Assembly (NCBI GenBank): GCA_902802215.1
Contig: CADCLH010000003.1
Span: 1 to 23,631, forward strand
Reading direction: 5' to 3'
Source: Oscillospiraceae bacterium
Lineage (GTDB): Bacteria > Bacillota > Clostridia > Oscillospirales > Oscillospiraceae
DNA: 23,631 nt
Numbering within the stretch: position 1 is the first letter of the stretch; each line of letters opens with the position of its first letter. The position numbers were made by a program, and so were the translations under genes. Below the pieces are notes generated by a model. The model ran no database searches. It was not told the DNA's origin and saw nothing but the letters and a program-made list of their open reading frames with translations. This document shows positions 8,690-17,362 of this stretch, one piece after another.

Positions 8690-9604
8690 TTATCCATACA
8701 GGTTGTTATACTCTTCAATTGCATAACGATCAGTCATACACGCAATATGGTCACAAATCCTGCGCATCAATTGACATCTATATATTGCCTTTGGATTCTC
8801 CATCACTTTACTGAATTCTGTTCGAATAATTCCCATACCATCTTTTTTCGCGCTTTCAATGGTCTCGTACTTCCCGATATCTACCATAAAGTGAAGAATT
8901 ATTCCATCAGGCAACTGCTGAGGATGACTATTATATGCTTCAAACAGTTTCTTGATGATGTATTGCCCTTTTGCATTCATTCTTTCAACATCTTTTGAAT
9001 GATGCACATAGCTCCTGATGGTGTTTTTAAAAACAGATGTTTTAATCTCTGGGGATAAAGATATTGACTCCTTCATTGATACTTCTTCCAAGCAGTTTTC
9101 GTTTAGAAAGAGTATTCTTGCTCTCTCTTCAATACTCTCATTTGGGTATTTGACAGCCATTTTTTCTTCGATAATTTGAAGTTTTTGCGCAGAGGTTTCG
9201 ACCAAATTCGTAACCAAAGTGTTTACAACAATATGCGAAAGATCCGCAAGGCTTTTACGATCTAGTGATTGCACAGACTGAATACTATCAATCACTTTTT
9301 TATCTGTAGTTGATAGAACATCTCCAAACGCTTCAGTTATCAACTTGCAAATTGATCCGACAGGAAGAGCATCACCTCTCACAGCATCTTCCAAATCATG
9401 ATGCCATTGAGCAATATCATCTGCCCATTCCACTATAAATGCTTCGAATGACCACGCTTCCTTGTTATTATCTTTTACGTTAATGTGTTCTGAAAACTGG
9501 TTTTGGTAATTTGGATATGGTTCTTTTTCATCGTAACGGATCTTCGAATGATGTAACATACCCCAAAGGGTATAGTTCGTAAGGTTTAGCCCAATGTTTT
9601 CGCC
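8690..9604 (-). pseudogene. HD-domain dGTPase-like protein, C-terminal fragment (out of frame)
   Basis: This is the second part of the gene whose first part ends at 9586. The frame is open from GGC at 9604 and begins GENIGLNLTNYTLWGMLHHSK, which continues the dGTPase family sequence without a gap. It holds WADDIAQWHHDLEDAV, the segment that supplies the last metal-binding Asp and the HDLED motif of Dgt-type enzymes, then about 220 less conserved helical residues. The first ATG in this frame (9559) lies inside conserved protein and has no ribosome site, so independent translation is unlikely. Base composition is much AT-richer than the chromosomal flank. Confidence 0.8.
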
Positions 9605-10140
9605 ATTGATTCCGCGTAACCGTCTTCAATTATGGTTGCAACACGGACGCTTTGAATGTTGTGCTTAAATCCGAACATACTTTTTTCTTCTAGAATATCC
9701 GGAAGTACCATGCTTTCCCTTTGGATAGTCCTCCAAATATCATCTGCTTCTTTATGGAAAAAAGGAGAATCTTTTACAGCCTCAGATTTTGGACACATGA
9801 TAGAATGAAGTGTGCTTTCACCAGCGTGTCCAAACGGAGTATGGCCGAGATCATGACCAAGCGCTATAGCCTCAGTAAGTTCCTCGTTTAAGCCGAGAGC
9901 CAAAGAAACGGTTCTAGCAATTTGAGCAACCTCCAAAGAATGCGTTAGGCGGTTCTTTTTATGGTCATCAGAACCTATAGTATAGATCTGCGTTTTACCC
10001 GCGAGACGCCTAAAAGCGGTGCAGTACATAATACGGTCTCGATCACGCATAAACTCATTTCTATATTTTGGTAATGTGTTCACCCTCGGCGATATGCGGG
10101 AAATATATTCTGGCGGAATTGCGAAAATCTCTTTACTCAT
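9586..10140 (-). pseudogene. HD-domain dGTPase-like protein, N-terminal fragment (frameshifted)
   Basis: The 184-residue product has family motifs of dGTP/dNTP triphosphohydrolases, which split dNTP into deoxynucleoside and triphosphate: RDRDRIMYCTAFRRLAGKTQ, RLTHSLEVAQIAR (first His), GHDLGHTPFGHAGE (the HD pair) and GFKHNIQSVRVA. After IIEDGYAES the frame runs into a stop within a few codons, while the family sequence resumes one frame over. The start has GGAGG seven bases upstream. It lies 56 bases after the TIR gene, probably in one operon. dGTPases are known anti-phage factors through dNTP depletion; here neither fragment carries a full active site. Confidence 0.85.
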
Positions 10141-10196
10141 TTTTGCCTCCAGTTTATCTGTTTGATATGATTGCTCTGTTAGATGGAAAGAAGCAC

Positions 10197-11117
10197 TTAG
10201 TCGTTAGGTGATCTAAGCTCGCTAAACGAATCATAAAGCAATGCAAATCTTCGACGTATATCAGCATAATGTCCGTATAAGGACCGATTTCTTTTGGGTA
10301 TATTTTTACCGATTAATTGAATGAAGTCCATAATTTGAAGATTTGATTGAACAAATAAAACATAAGACGCGTCACTATCGCGTAGGCGGTCATAAAGAAA
10401 GTCAAGATATGAAAGAAGTTCCTTGATGAGTTCTGTGCTTGTTGGAAGCGTATTCTCAACAACATATTCTATGTATTCGCGTGGAAGTAATAACTCGGGA
10501 GAGGAAAGAATTGAATACTGCTTTCTTACTACTTGCAATATTTCCTCTATAGCTTCAGAATTTGTACGCTCATTGACCTTTTTCCCACTTTTTGTAGACG
10601 ATGAAGTTGATTTAATGATTGAAGTCAATTCTTCCTCAATATTTGACCAAAGCCCATCAAATGTAGTCTTCAGTCTCATTTCCTCAATTGACGAGTCAGA
10701 ATTATTATTAATATTTTGAATTAGATGAAAAAAATCCTCTTTTTCTAACTTGGTTGCTTGATAACGAGAAAGCGGTCCTTTTATATCAGAAGGATTAATG
10801 TTTATCATAAGTGCAGCTACACGTGAATCTAATGCCTTTGCAATGGCACCCGCCTCAAAGTTAATCCAAGGGGCAGACACGTTTTCTTGCGTAAGGCATA
10901 TCAAACCATAATTACAATCAGAAAGCTCTGCAGAAATACGTTGATCCCAGTTTTCACCTTTTTCAATATCTTCTGGCGAATAGAAGATTTTTACCGTTTG
11001 TAACAAACAAGGAAGCCACTTGTTTATTTCATCAGCAACTTTCTTGCTTAATTCACCAGACCAACTAATAAATACTTTCATAGTTCTTTCTATATCTCCT
11101 TTAAAGTACTTTTTCAC
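10197..11117 (-). CDS. TIR-domain protein with helical C-terminal region
   Basis: The protein is about 306 residues from a GTG at 11117 (GGAGG four bases upstream), or 294 from the ATG at 11081, which fits the family start MKVFISWSG better but has a GGAG 14 bases away. The TIR domain spans roughly the first 140 residues: VFISWSGELSKKVADEI, FYSPEDIEKGENWDQRI, GLICLTQENVSAPWINFEAGA. The Glu in NFEAGA sits in the expected NADase position of TIR enzymes. The rest is Ser/Lys linker plus helices (about 190-300) with no recognised domain. Bacterial TIR proteins usually degrade or convert NAD as immune effectors or signal makers. It is the first gene of an operon with the dGTPase-like gene and is AT-rich. 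Confidence 0.85.
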   Translation of the reverse strand: MKKYFKGDIERTMKVFISWSGELSKKVADEINKWLPCLLQTVKIFYSPEDIEKGENWDQRISAELSDCNYGLICLTQENVSAPWINFEAGAIAKALDSRVAALMININPSDIKGPLSRYQATKLEKEDFFHLIQNINNNSDSSIEEMRLKTTFDGLWSNIEEELTSIIKSTSSSTKSGKKVNERTNSEAIEEILQVVRKQYSILSSPELLLPREYIEYVVENTLPTSTELIKELLSYLDFLYDRLRDSDASYVLFVQSNLQIMDFIQLIGKNIPKRNRSLYGHYADIRRRFALLYDSFSELRSPND

Positions 11118-11158
11118 GTTTCCTCCATATTACCATTAGCCAACGATATATTCAACAC

Positions 11159-11200
11159 ATTATATGATCTAATCTAATAATAATGACATTAATAATGTCA
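11159..11200 (-). promoter_or_regulatory. TIR operon promoter with a palindromic operator candidate
   Basis: On the minus strand a perfect TATAAT (11164-11159) lies about 40 bases before the GTG start. The -35 region at 17-nt spacing is weak (GTCATT) and overlaps a perfect 17-bp palindrome, TGACATT-AAT-AATGTCA (11184-11200). A dyad over the -35 suggests repressor control. Confidence 0.55.
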
Positions 11201-11218
11201 AAAAATCGCGCTGTTTAT

Positions 11219-11247
11219 AATCCGTTTCACCGTGAAACGGATTTTTT
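11219..11247 (+). terminator. Terminator-like dyad, copy 1
   Basis: AATCCGTTTCAC (11219-11230), central C, GTGAAACGGATT (11232-11243), followed by six T in total (11242-11247). No plus-strand gene precedes it for 3 kb. It lies 48 bases before the first backbone gene. The same dyad with a central G recurs at 18989-19016. Confidence 0.65.
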
Positions 11248-11294
11248 GTATATATACCCCAAAGCCCAAATTCACCTTTGAAGGGAGGGATGCC

Positions 11295-11531
11295 ATGTTT
11301 TTTACCCATGGCGATCATCGGGCTTTTGAAAGTCTCATGCGAGGGACGCCGGGCGGAGATCACTATGACAGCGGCAAGGACGGGCCGTTCCCGGAGTGCC
11401 GGAGCTGCCGAAGTCACAGGCCGTACCGAAAGGATCGGTATTGCGCGTATGCCGAGTGTCCCTACACCCCAGGCCGTATGACCGCCATCGGCAAGGGCAA
11501 TCCGCCGGGGAGAGGAGGTGAGGCCCGCTAA
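11295..11531 (+). CDS. Small Cys-rich (zinc-ribbon-like) protein of unknown function
   Basis: The 78-residue protein begins MFFTHGDHRAFESLM and contains PECRSCRSHRPYRKDRYC followed by AECPY. This gives CxxC and a second cysteine pair, spaced as in small zinc ribbons. The C-terminus is Gly/Arg-rich. AAGGGAGG seven bases before the ATG at 11295 decides the start; an upstream in-frame ATG at 11232 lies inside the dyad and has no ribosome site. It is the first gene of the pilus/rep run, 35 bases before the adhesin gene. I do not recognise the family; regulator or DNA-binding roles are only guesses. Confidence 0.6.
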   Translation: MFFTHGDHRAFESLMRGTPGGDHYDSGKDGPFPECRSCRSHRPYRKDRYCAYAECPYTPGRMTAIGKGNPPGRGGEAR

Positions 11532-11566
11532 TCTCTTTTCCCAAAGCTAAAGCTAAAGGAGGACAA

Positions 11567-14377
11567 ATGCCCATAGCCAAAACAAACTGGCGCAGGAGCA
11601 TCGCTGTGCTGCTCTGTGCCTTGCTTCTCTTTTGCACAGCTTTTTCTTTCACGGCCTTCGCGGATACCGCGGTTGTGACGACCGGCAGCATGTACTCGTA
11701 CTTTCAGACCTACGGCTCGAACGGCGTTTGGAAGGACATTCAGACGCCGAGCCATTGGATCACCAGCACCGGGGAGGTTGCCTACTGCTTGCAGACCAGC
11801 ATGGACCCGCCCTACAACAGCTCGTACAGTACCGTGGACGGATCGTACTACTACAACGACTATGTGCTCACGGGCTTGCTTGCCATCGTACAGAACGGCT
11901 ACCCCACGACCAACGCCGGCTTCACCGACGAGCAGGCCAGATATGCGACCGCCAACGCCATCAGATTTTTCCTGGCCGAGAACTACGCGGACGGCGTCCC
12001 GCAATATCTCAACCTCAACGTCAACGGCGACTGGATCAGAGGCAAAAGCGGGTACGAGGAGCTGTACGAATGGGCGCTGTATCTGGTCGAGCTGGCCGAA
12101 TGGGGCGCAGCCAATCCCGGCTCCGGCGGGAGCCTGAGCTTCTCGCCCTCGTCGCTTGCTCTCACCGAGGACAGCACGGGCCAGTATTTCACTGGGCAGA
12201 TCACCGTCAACAAGAACATCTCGGACTCCTACGGGCTGGCCTACAGCCTGCCGAACGGCACTGTCATCAACGGCTACACCGGAGACCGTAGCGAGACACT
12301 GACCATCAAGGTCCCCACGAGCTACGAAAACGGCAGCTATACGCTCTGCGCCTACGGTACGCACACCGGCGCGCAGGCCAAGCTGTTCTTCTGGGCTCCG
12401 TCGCAGACTAACCAGCAGCGCGTGATGACCTATGTGCTGGACACGACCGACGACTATCTGGAAGCCTACGCGACGATCACCACCCCCTCGGCAAGCCCGA
12501 AGTCCGGCAGCATCCAGATCACCAAAACCGACGAGAGCGGCAATCCACTCTCCGGCGTGAGCATTTCGCTCTACGACGATTACACGACGCTCAAGGGCAG
12601 CGGGCTGACCAACAGCAGCGGCGTCATCACGTTCAGCAATCTGCCGCTCGGCACTTACTACTACAAGGAGACCGCTGCGTTACCCGGCTACATCCTGGAT
12701 TCGACGTATCACGCTATCTCGATCACGCAGAACGGACAAGTCGCAAAAGCCACCATGCGCAACAGCCGCGCCACCGGCAGCGTCGTCGTGACCAAAACGG
12801 ACTCGACCGACGGAGATACGCTTGCCAACGCCCACTTCACCCTGTCTGACAGCAGCGGGAAGATCGTCGCACAGGGCGACACCGGAACAGATGGACGAGT
12901 CGTCTTCGAGGATATCCCCGTCGGTACTTACACCGTCCGGGAGACGGTCGCGCCCTATGGCTATGTCCTGGATGACAGCCCGTATCAGGTTACGATCGTC
13001 GCAATCGGACAGATCGCTTTTGTGACGGTCGAAAACGATCCTGCGGTCGCCACCCTTGTGATCAGCAAGACTGACGCAGACAGCGGCGCGGCCCTCTCCG
13101 GCGTGACCTTCGATCTCTACAACGGCTCCGGGATTCGCGTGGGGGAAGGCACGACCAACGCGCAGGGCAAGATCACATTCAACGGGCTCCAGCTCGGAAC
13201 CTACTCGGTCGTGGAGACTGAAACAAAGCCCGGTTATGTGCTGGACAGCACCCCGATCTCGGCGACGCTCACAAGTGTCGGTCAGACAGTCACAAAGAAC
13301 GTGACTAACCGTCAAGCCCTTGCCTCCATCGTGGTCAACAAAACCGACTCGGAAAGCGGCGCGGCTCTGTCCGGCGTCCACTTTGTTTTGAAGGATTCCT
13401 CCGGGACAAAGGTAGACGAAGGCGACACCGGGGCTGATGGCAAGCTCACATTTTCCGGCCTGCCGCTCGGCAGCTACACCTTGCAGGAAACCGCGGCGGC
13501 CCCAGGTTATGTGCTGGACAGCACCCCGATTTCGGTTGAGCTGACGGACAACGGCCAGACCGTGACCAAGAGCATCGCCAACACACTTGCGCTCGGCTCC
13601 TTGAAGATCGTCAAGAAGGACGCGGACGGAGACACGAGGCTGGCCGGAGCCGGTTACAGGCTCATGGACAGCGGCGGCGAGCATCTTGCCGAGGGCTATA
13701 CCGGCGCAAACGGCGAGCTTGTCTTTGAAAACCTGCGGCAAGGCAGCTATCAAGTGCAGGAGTTTTCCGCGCCGAGAGGCTACCGGGTAGACGAGACGCT
13801 TTATCCCGTGACAGTCGGCGCGGGCGTTACGACGGAGACGCGGACCGATCTCCGCCGTCCGGGAACGCTGATCGTCAGGAAGCAGGACGAGAAAGGACAG
13901 CCCCTCGCGGGAGCGTCCTTCCTGTTGGAGTATTCCACAGACAGCGGCGCGAGCTGGACGGCGGTTTTCTCCCGTGACGGCGACGCTGTTCAGATGGGCG
14001 GTTGCACCAGCTCCGGCCTCGAAAACGGGCAGCTCACCACCGACAGCACCGGCAGCGTCACGTTCGGCGGCCTCCGGGCAGACGGCTCCATCCTCTACCG
14101 CCTGACCGAGACGCGGGCCGCGCCCGGCTATTCGCTTTTGGGCGCGCCCCTCTACACCGGCACTCTGCCCGTGGAAACGGACCACAGCAACATCGAGGAT
14201 TCGGAAACCGTTGACGGCGTGACCTACGGCTATACGCTCTATGTCACCGCCACCGACAGCCCCACGTTCCGACTCCCCGAAACCGGAGGCGGCGGCTTCG
14301 GCCTGCTGCCTGTTTTTCTGTCCATGCTCGCAGTACCTACATTTTTTATGAAACGAAAGGATGAACGCGAATCTTGA
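11567..14377 (+). CDS. LPXTG surface adhesin: thioester-type head plus about six Cna-B/SpaA repeats (probable pilus tip)
   Basis: The protein is 936 residues. A signal peptide (about 1-32, ending TAFA) is followed by a TQXA/thioester-like domain with VAYCLQTS (Cys74) and YATANAIRFFLAE. The position where thioester domains carry the Gln of TQxA appears to be Ala129, so the covalent bond may not form. An intermediate domain follows to about 310. Six Cna-B/SpaA domains of about 90 residues (312-895) then carry repeated KTD starts and ETxxPGY E-box motifs, suited to Lys-Asn isopeptide bonds. LPETG (903-907), a hydrophobic stretch and KRKDERES form the sortase signal. AAAGGAGG precedes the ATG. 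It overlaps the major pilin start and is likely the tip or ancillary pilin joined by the adjacent sortases. Confidence 0.9.
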   Translation: MPIAKTNWRRSIAVLLCALLLFCTAFSFTAFADTAVVTTGSMYSYFQTYGSNGVWKDIQTPSHWITSTGEVAYCLQTSMDPPYNSSYSTVDGSYYYNDYVLTGLLAIVQNGYPTTNAGFTDEQARYATANAIRFFLAENYADGVPQYLNLNVNGDWIRGKSGYEELYEWALYLVELAEWGAANPGSGGSLSFSPSSLALTEDSTGQYFTGQITVNKNISDSYGLAYSLPNGTVINGYTGDRSETLTIKVPTSYENGSYTLCAYGTHTGAQAKLFFWAPSQTNQQRVMTYVLDTTDDYLEAYATITTPSASPKSGSIQITKTDESGNPLSGVSISLYDDYTTLKGSGLTNSSGVITFSNLPLGTYYYKETAALPGYILDSTYHAISITQNGQVAKATMRNSRATGSVVVTKTDSTDGDTLANAHFTLSDSSGKIVAQGDTGTDGRVVFEDIPVGTYTVRETVAPYGYVLDDSPYQVTIVAIGQIAFVTVENDPAVATLVISKTDADSGAALSGVTFDLYNGSGIRVGEGTTNAQGKITFNGLQLGTYSVVETETKPGYVLDSTPISATLTSVGQTVTKNVTNRQALASIVVNKTDSESGAALSGVHFVLKDSSGTKVDEGDTGADGKLTFSGLPLGSYTLQETAAAPGYVLDSTPISVELTDNGQTVTKSIANTLALGSLKIVKKDADGDTRLAGAGYRLMDSGGEHLAEGYTGANGELVFENLRQGSYQVQEFSAPRGYRVDETLYPVTVGAGVTTETRTDLRRPGTLIVRKQDEKGQPLAGASFLLEYSTDSGASWTAVFSRDGDAVQMGGCTSSGLENGQLTTDSTGSVTFGGLRADGSILYRLTETRAAPGYSLLGAPLYTGTLPVETDHSNIEDSETVDGVTYGYTLYVTATDSPTFRLPETGGGGFGLLPVFLSMLAVPTFFMKRKDERES

Positions 14378-16407
14378 AGAAACTCTTTGCGGTGCTGCTT
14401 GCGGTTTTGATCGTGAGCAGCTTTTCTCTTACGGCCTTTGCCGCGACAGCCGACGACGCCACGATCGACGATACGCAGACCGGCTCCATCAGCCTCTACA
14501 AGTACGACATCACCAACGCCGAAAAGGACGGCGTCTGGGACAGCTCCTACGTCAGCACCGGCGTCAGGGACGCGAGCGGCGTGGAGGCGGTGCTGGGCGA
14601 TCCCACCCGCGTCTCCGCGCTCAATGCCAACGGCAGCGCCTACGGCTACGCCGTGCGGGGCGTGGAGTTCTCCTATTTGAAGGTCGCAGATATTCGCACC
14701 TTTACCGAGAGCGATAACGGCGCCGAGCATATCAAAGTCCTGTACGGCATCGTCAACAGCGAGCAGAACGCCGGCCTTTTGAGCGCGATCGGCGTCAGCG
14801 CAAGCGACCGCTACGCCCCGGCGGACACGACGGAGGGCGGCCAGACGACCTACTATTACAGCGCGGACACCCTAAGCGGCGGGCTGAGGACGGCGCTGGA
14901 GGCCAACAGCACCACGCTCAAAAACGCGCTGGAGACTTACATCCAGAGCGCCGGGAGCGTCGTCATGACCGAGACGGACGCTTTCGGACATACCGCCGTC
15001 AGCGATCTCCCGCTTGGCCTTTATCTCGTGGTAGAGACCGGCGTCCCCGAAATGGTGACGAGCACTACCGCGCCCTTCTTTGTCTCGCTGCCCATGACCG
15101 CCGGAGACGGCAGCTCGTGGATTTACGATCCCGTCCTGTACCCGAAGAACGAGACTGGCATCCCCAGCCTCGAAAAGACGCTGCGCGAGGACAAGGCGGA
15201 CGGCGGCAAGAACAGCGGCAGCGCCGACAGCATCAGCGACGGCTACGCGCACACGGCTACCGCGTCGGCGGGCGACCTGATCGACTACCAGATCATTTCC
15301 AGCCTGCCCAGCATCACCTCCGAAGCCTCCTATCTGACCGAGTACGGCTTTGTGGACACGCTTTCCAGAGGGATCGCCTACAACAAGGGCGACGTGAAGC
15401 TCGCCTTTTACAAGGACGCGGCCTGCACGGACAAGATCACGGAATGGACCGAGAGCAGCGGCAAGTTCACCGTGAGCTACGGTATTTCCGAGAACAGGAG
15501 CGTCATGTCGATCAGCATGACAGCCTCCGGCCTCGCGGAGATCAACACCAGCTCCGCCGTCTATGCCGGCGCGTCGATGGTCAACTCCGGCTACTCCGAC
15601 TGTACCCTACGCATCACCTACAAGGGCAGGCTCAACACAAGCAACCTGGTCTCGCTGGGGGACGCGGGAAACAGCAACGCCGTTGTTCTCACATGGAAGC
15701 GCAGCAACACCGACTACTACGACACGCTTGTGGATGACTGCCATGTGTTCAGCTACGGCATCGACGTGACGAAGCAGTTTTCCGATGGGAGGGGAGACTT
15801 CTCGAAGGTGAAGTTCCTCTGCCACAACGACACAGATAACTATTATCTCACCGCCGCGCTGAACGCCGGCGAGGGTGTGTGGTATGTAACGGGCCATACG
15901 ACAGCCGAGGAGGAGGCCACGCAGCTTGTGCCCACGTCCGCCGGAAAGCTCGTGCTCAAGGGCGTGGAGGACGACGCCTACACTTTCACCGAGGTCCAAA
16001 CGGCCAACGGCTACACGCTGCTCAAGCACAGCGTCAGAGTCGTCCTCACCGCAGTGGAGGGCAACACCGCCTGCGACATTTACGGCACGGACACGCTCGG
16101 CCTGATCCAGAACGATCCCCGCTATGCAAGCGTCCCCGCCGGGCAGTTCCACAATATGCCCCAGTGTCATCTGGAGCATAAGCTGCTGACCGCCTCGGCA
16201 ACCGTGGACGGCGGCGACGTGACCATGCTCTCGGACAGCGGCTCCTACAACGCCGTCGCGCCCTTTACCGTCGTAAATACGAGGGGCTTTGATCTCCCGC
16301 AGACGGGTAGCCGCGGCACCTGGATGTACCCGGTCGTCGGCCTGTCCATGCTGGCCCTGTGCATCGCGGGAATCGTCCTTGTCTCCCGGAAGAAGCTGGA
16401 CACCTGA
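14374..16407 (+). CDS. SpaH/EbpB-family LPXTG major pilin
   Basis: The protein is 677 residues from a TTG start at 14374 that overlaps the adhesin stop (TTGA), suggesting coupled translation; no ATG alternative precedes the signal peptide. The signal peptide ends near AFAATAD. The pilin motif is WIYDPVLYPKN (Trp249 to Lys258); its lysine is the usual acceptor for shaft polymerisation. An isopeptide-forming fimbrial domain follows, then a Cna-B-like domain with the E-box YTFTEVQTANGY. LPQTG (641-645), a membrane segment and SRKKLDT complete the sortase signal. It should be polymerised by one of the two class C-like sortases encoded next. Confidence 0.93.
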   Translation: MKKLFAVLLAVLIVSSFSLTAFAATADDATIDDTQTGSISLYKYDITNAEKDGVWDSSYVSTGVRDASGVEAVLGDPTRVSALNANGSAYGYAVRGVEFSYLKVADIRTFTESDNGAEHIKVLYGIVNSEQNAGLLSAIGVSASDRYAPADTTEGGQTTYYYSADTLSGGLRTALEANSTTLKNALETYIQSAGSVVMTETDAFGHTAVSDLPLGLYLVVETGVPEMVTSTTAPFFVSLPMTAGDGSSWIYDPVLYPKNETGIPSLEKTLREDKADGGKNSGSADSISDGYAHTATASAGDLIDYQIISSLPSITSEASYLTEYGFVDTLSRGIAYNKGDVKLAFYKDAACTDKITEWTESSGKFTVSYGISENRSVMSISMTASGLAEINTSSAVYAGASMVNSGYSDCTLRITYKGRLNTSNLVSLGDAGNSNAVVLTWKRSNTDYYDTLVDDCHVFSYGIDVTKQFSDGRGDFSKVKFLCHNDTDNYYLTAALNAGEGVWYVTGHTTAEEEATQLVPTSAGKLVLKGVEDDAYTFTEVQTANGYTLLKHSVRVVLTAVEGNTACDIYGTDTLGLIQNDPRYASVPAGQFHNMPQCHLEHKLLTASATVDGGDVTMLSDSGSYNAVAPFTVVNTRGFDLPQTGSRGTWMYPVVGLSMLALCIAGIVLVSRKKLDT

Positions 16408-16414
16408 CAAATTC

Positions 16415-16443
16415 GCAGGAGGGCGGCGCAGCCGCTCTCCTGC
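16415..16443 (+). other. Strong intergenic hairpin between pilin and sortase genes
   Basis: GCAGGAG-G-GCGGC (16415-16427), loop GCA, GCCGC-T-CTCCTGC (16431-16443): a 13-bp stem with one G-T pair and no T-run after it. It fills most of the 52-base gap. It could limit read-through or protect the pilin mRNA end, making far more pilin than sortase. Confidence 0.7.
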
Positions 16444-16459
16444 CCTGTAAAGGGGAAGT

Positions 16460-17362
16460 ATGAAGAAACGAATGAAAATCCTGATTCTGACGGCCTTTCT
16501 CGCTGTCTCCCTTGCCGTGATTCTCTACCCGCTGATCTCCAACACGCTCGCGGAGAAAAACGCGAGTCTGATCGAAACGCAGTACACCGAGAAGATCGAA
16601 ACCCTGTACCCCACAGAATTGGAGGAAGCCTGCGAACGGGCGCAGCGGTATAACAGCACGCTCCTGACCGTCACGGAGACGCCGTTTACGAAGGACGCGC
16701 TCTCCAAGGCGGCAGAGAGCTATGACGAGCTGCTGAACATACAGGGCGACGGCCTCATGGGATATGTGGAGATCCCCGTGATCTCCGTGAAGCTGCCGAT
16801 CTACCACGGTACGGAGGAAAGCACCCTCGACCGGGGCGTGGGGCATCTGCTCGGCTCGTCGCTGCCCGTGGGCGGCGTGGACACCCATTGTGTGCTGACC
16901 GGACACAGCGGACTTGCGGGCCGGAAGATGTTTTCCGACCTGAACCTTTTGAAAGAGGGCGACGTTTTCTTCCTGCATATTCTGGACCGGACGCTGGCCT
17001 ACAAGGTGGCGGAAATCAGCACCGTGCTGCCGGAGGACGCCGAAAAACTGCTCGTTGAGCCGGGGCGTGATCTCTGTACCCTCGTGACCTGTACGCCCTT
17101 TGCCGTCAACACCCACCGCCTGCTGGTGTGTGGGGAGCGCATCGAGTACGAGGAAGCGGAGGCTGTGATCGAGGACGCCGCGTTTATCCCGCTGGAGGAA
17201 TCCACCTGGGAAGATGCCTACCTGCGCGGCCTCGCTTACGGCCTGCTCGCCGTCGGCGGGATCGGCGCGGGCGTCTGCGTCCTGGGATTCAAGCCGTGCG
17301 AATGGACAGGCTGCAAGGCCGCGCTGCCGAAAAGAAAGCGGGGGAAGCATGAAGCAAGATAG
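16460..17362 (+). CDS. Class C (pilin-polymerising) sortase
   Basis: The protein is 300 residues. An N-terminal membrane anchor (about 6-25) is followed by an extracytoplasmic catalytic domain with TGHSGL (His149), LVTCTPFAVNTHR (Cys211 and Arg220) and a C-terminal membrane helix (about 254-276), the double-anchor layout of class C sortases. The enzyme cleaves LPXTG between Thr and Gly and joins it to the pilin lysine. The usual DPF/DPW lid motif before the catalytic domain is not obvious; ETPF (73-76) may replace it. AAGGGGAAG lies before the ATG. Its end overlaps the next sortase by 14 bases. Confidence 0.93.
   Translation: MKKRMKILILTAFLAVSLAVILYPLISNTLAEKNASLIETQYTEKIETLYPTELEEACERAQRYNSTLLTVTETPFTKDALSKAAESYDELLNIQGDGLMGYVEIPVISVKLPIYHGTEESTLDRGVGHLLGSSLPVGGVDTHCVLTGHSGLAGRKMFSDLNLLKEGDVFFLHILDRTLAYKVAEISTVLPEDAEKLLVEPGRDLCTLVTCTPFAVNTHRLLVCGERIEYEEAEAVIEDAAFIPLEESTWEDAYLRGLAYGLLAVGGIGAGVCVLGFKPCEWTGCKAALPKRKRGKHEAR

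Noticed and set aside
8570..8998. A plus-strand 142-codon frame at the element end
   Set aside because: Most of it is antisense to the dGTPase C-terminal fragment, it has no ribosome site, and the translation shows no domain.
8690..9559. The C-terminal dGTPase fragment as an independent gene
   Set aside because: Its first ATG lies inside a conserved family segment, has no ribosome site, and the preceding 15 in-frame codons continue the homology; a frameshifted single gene is simpler.
9586..9620. Programmed -1 ribosomal frameshifting in the dGTPase gene
   Set aside because: The frame change would need -1, but no X-XXY-YYZ heptamer is in phase and there is only a short A-run; a lost base fits the family sequence better.
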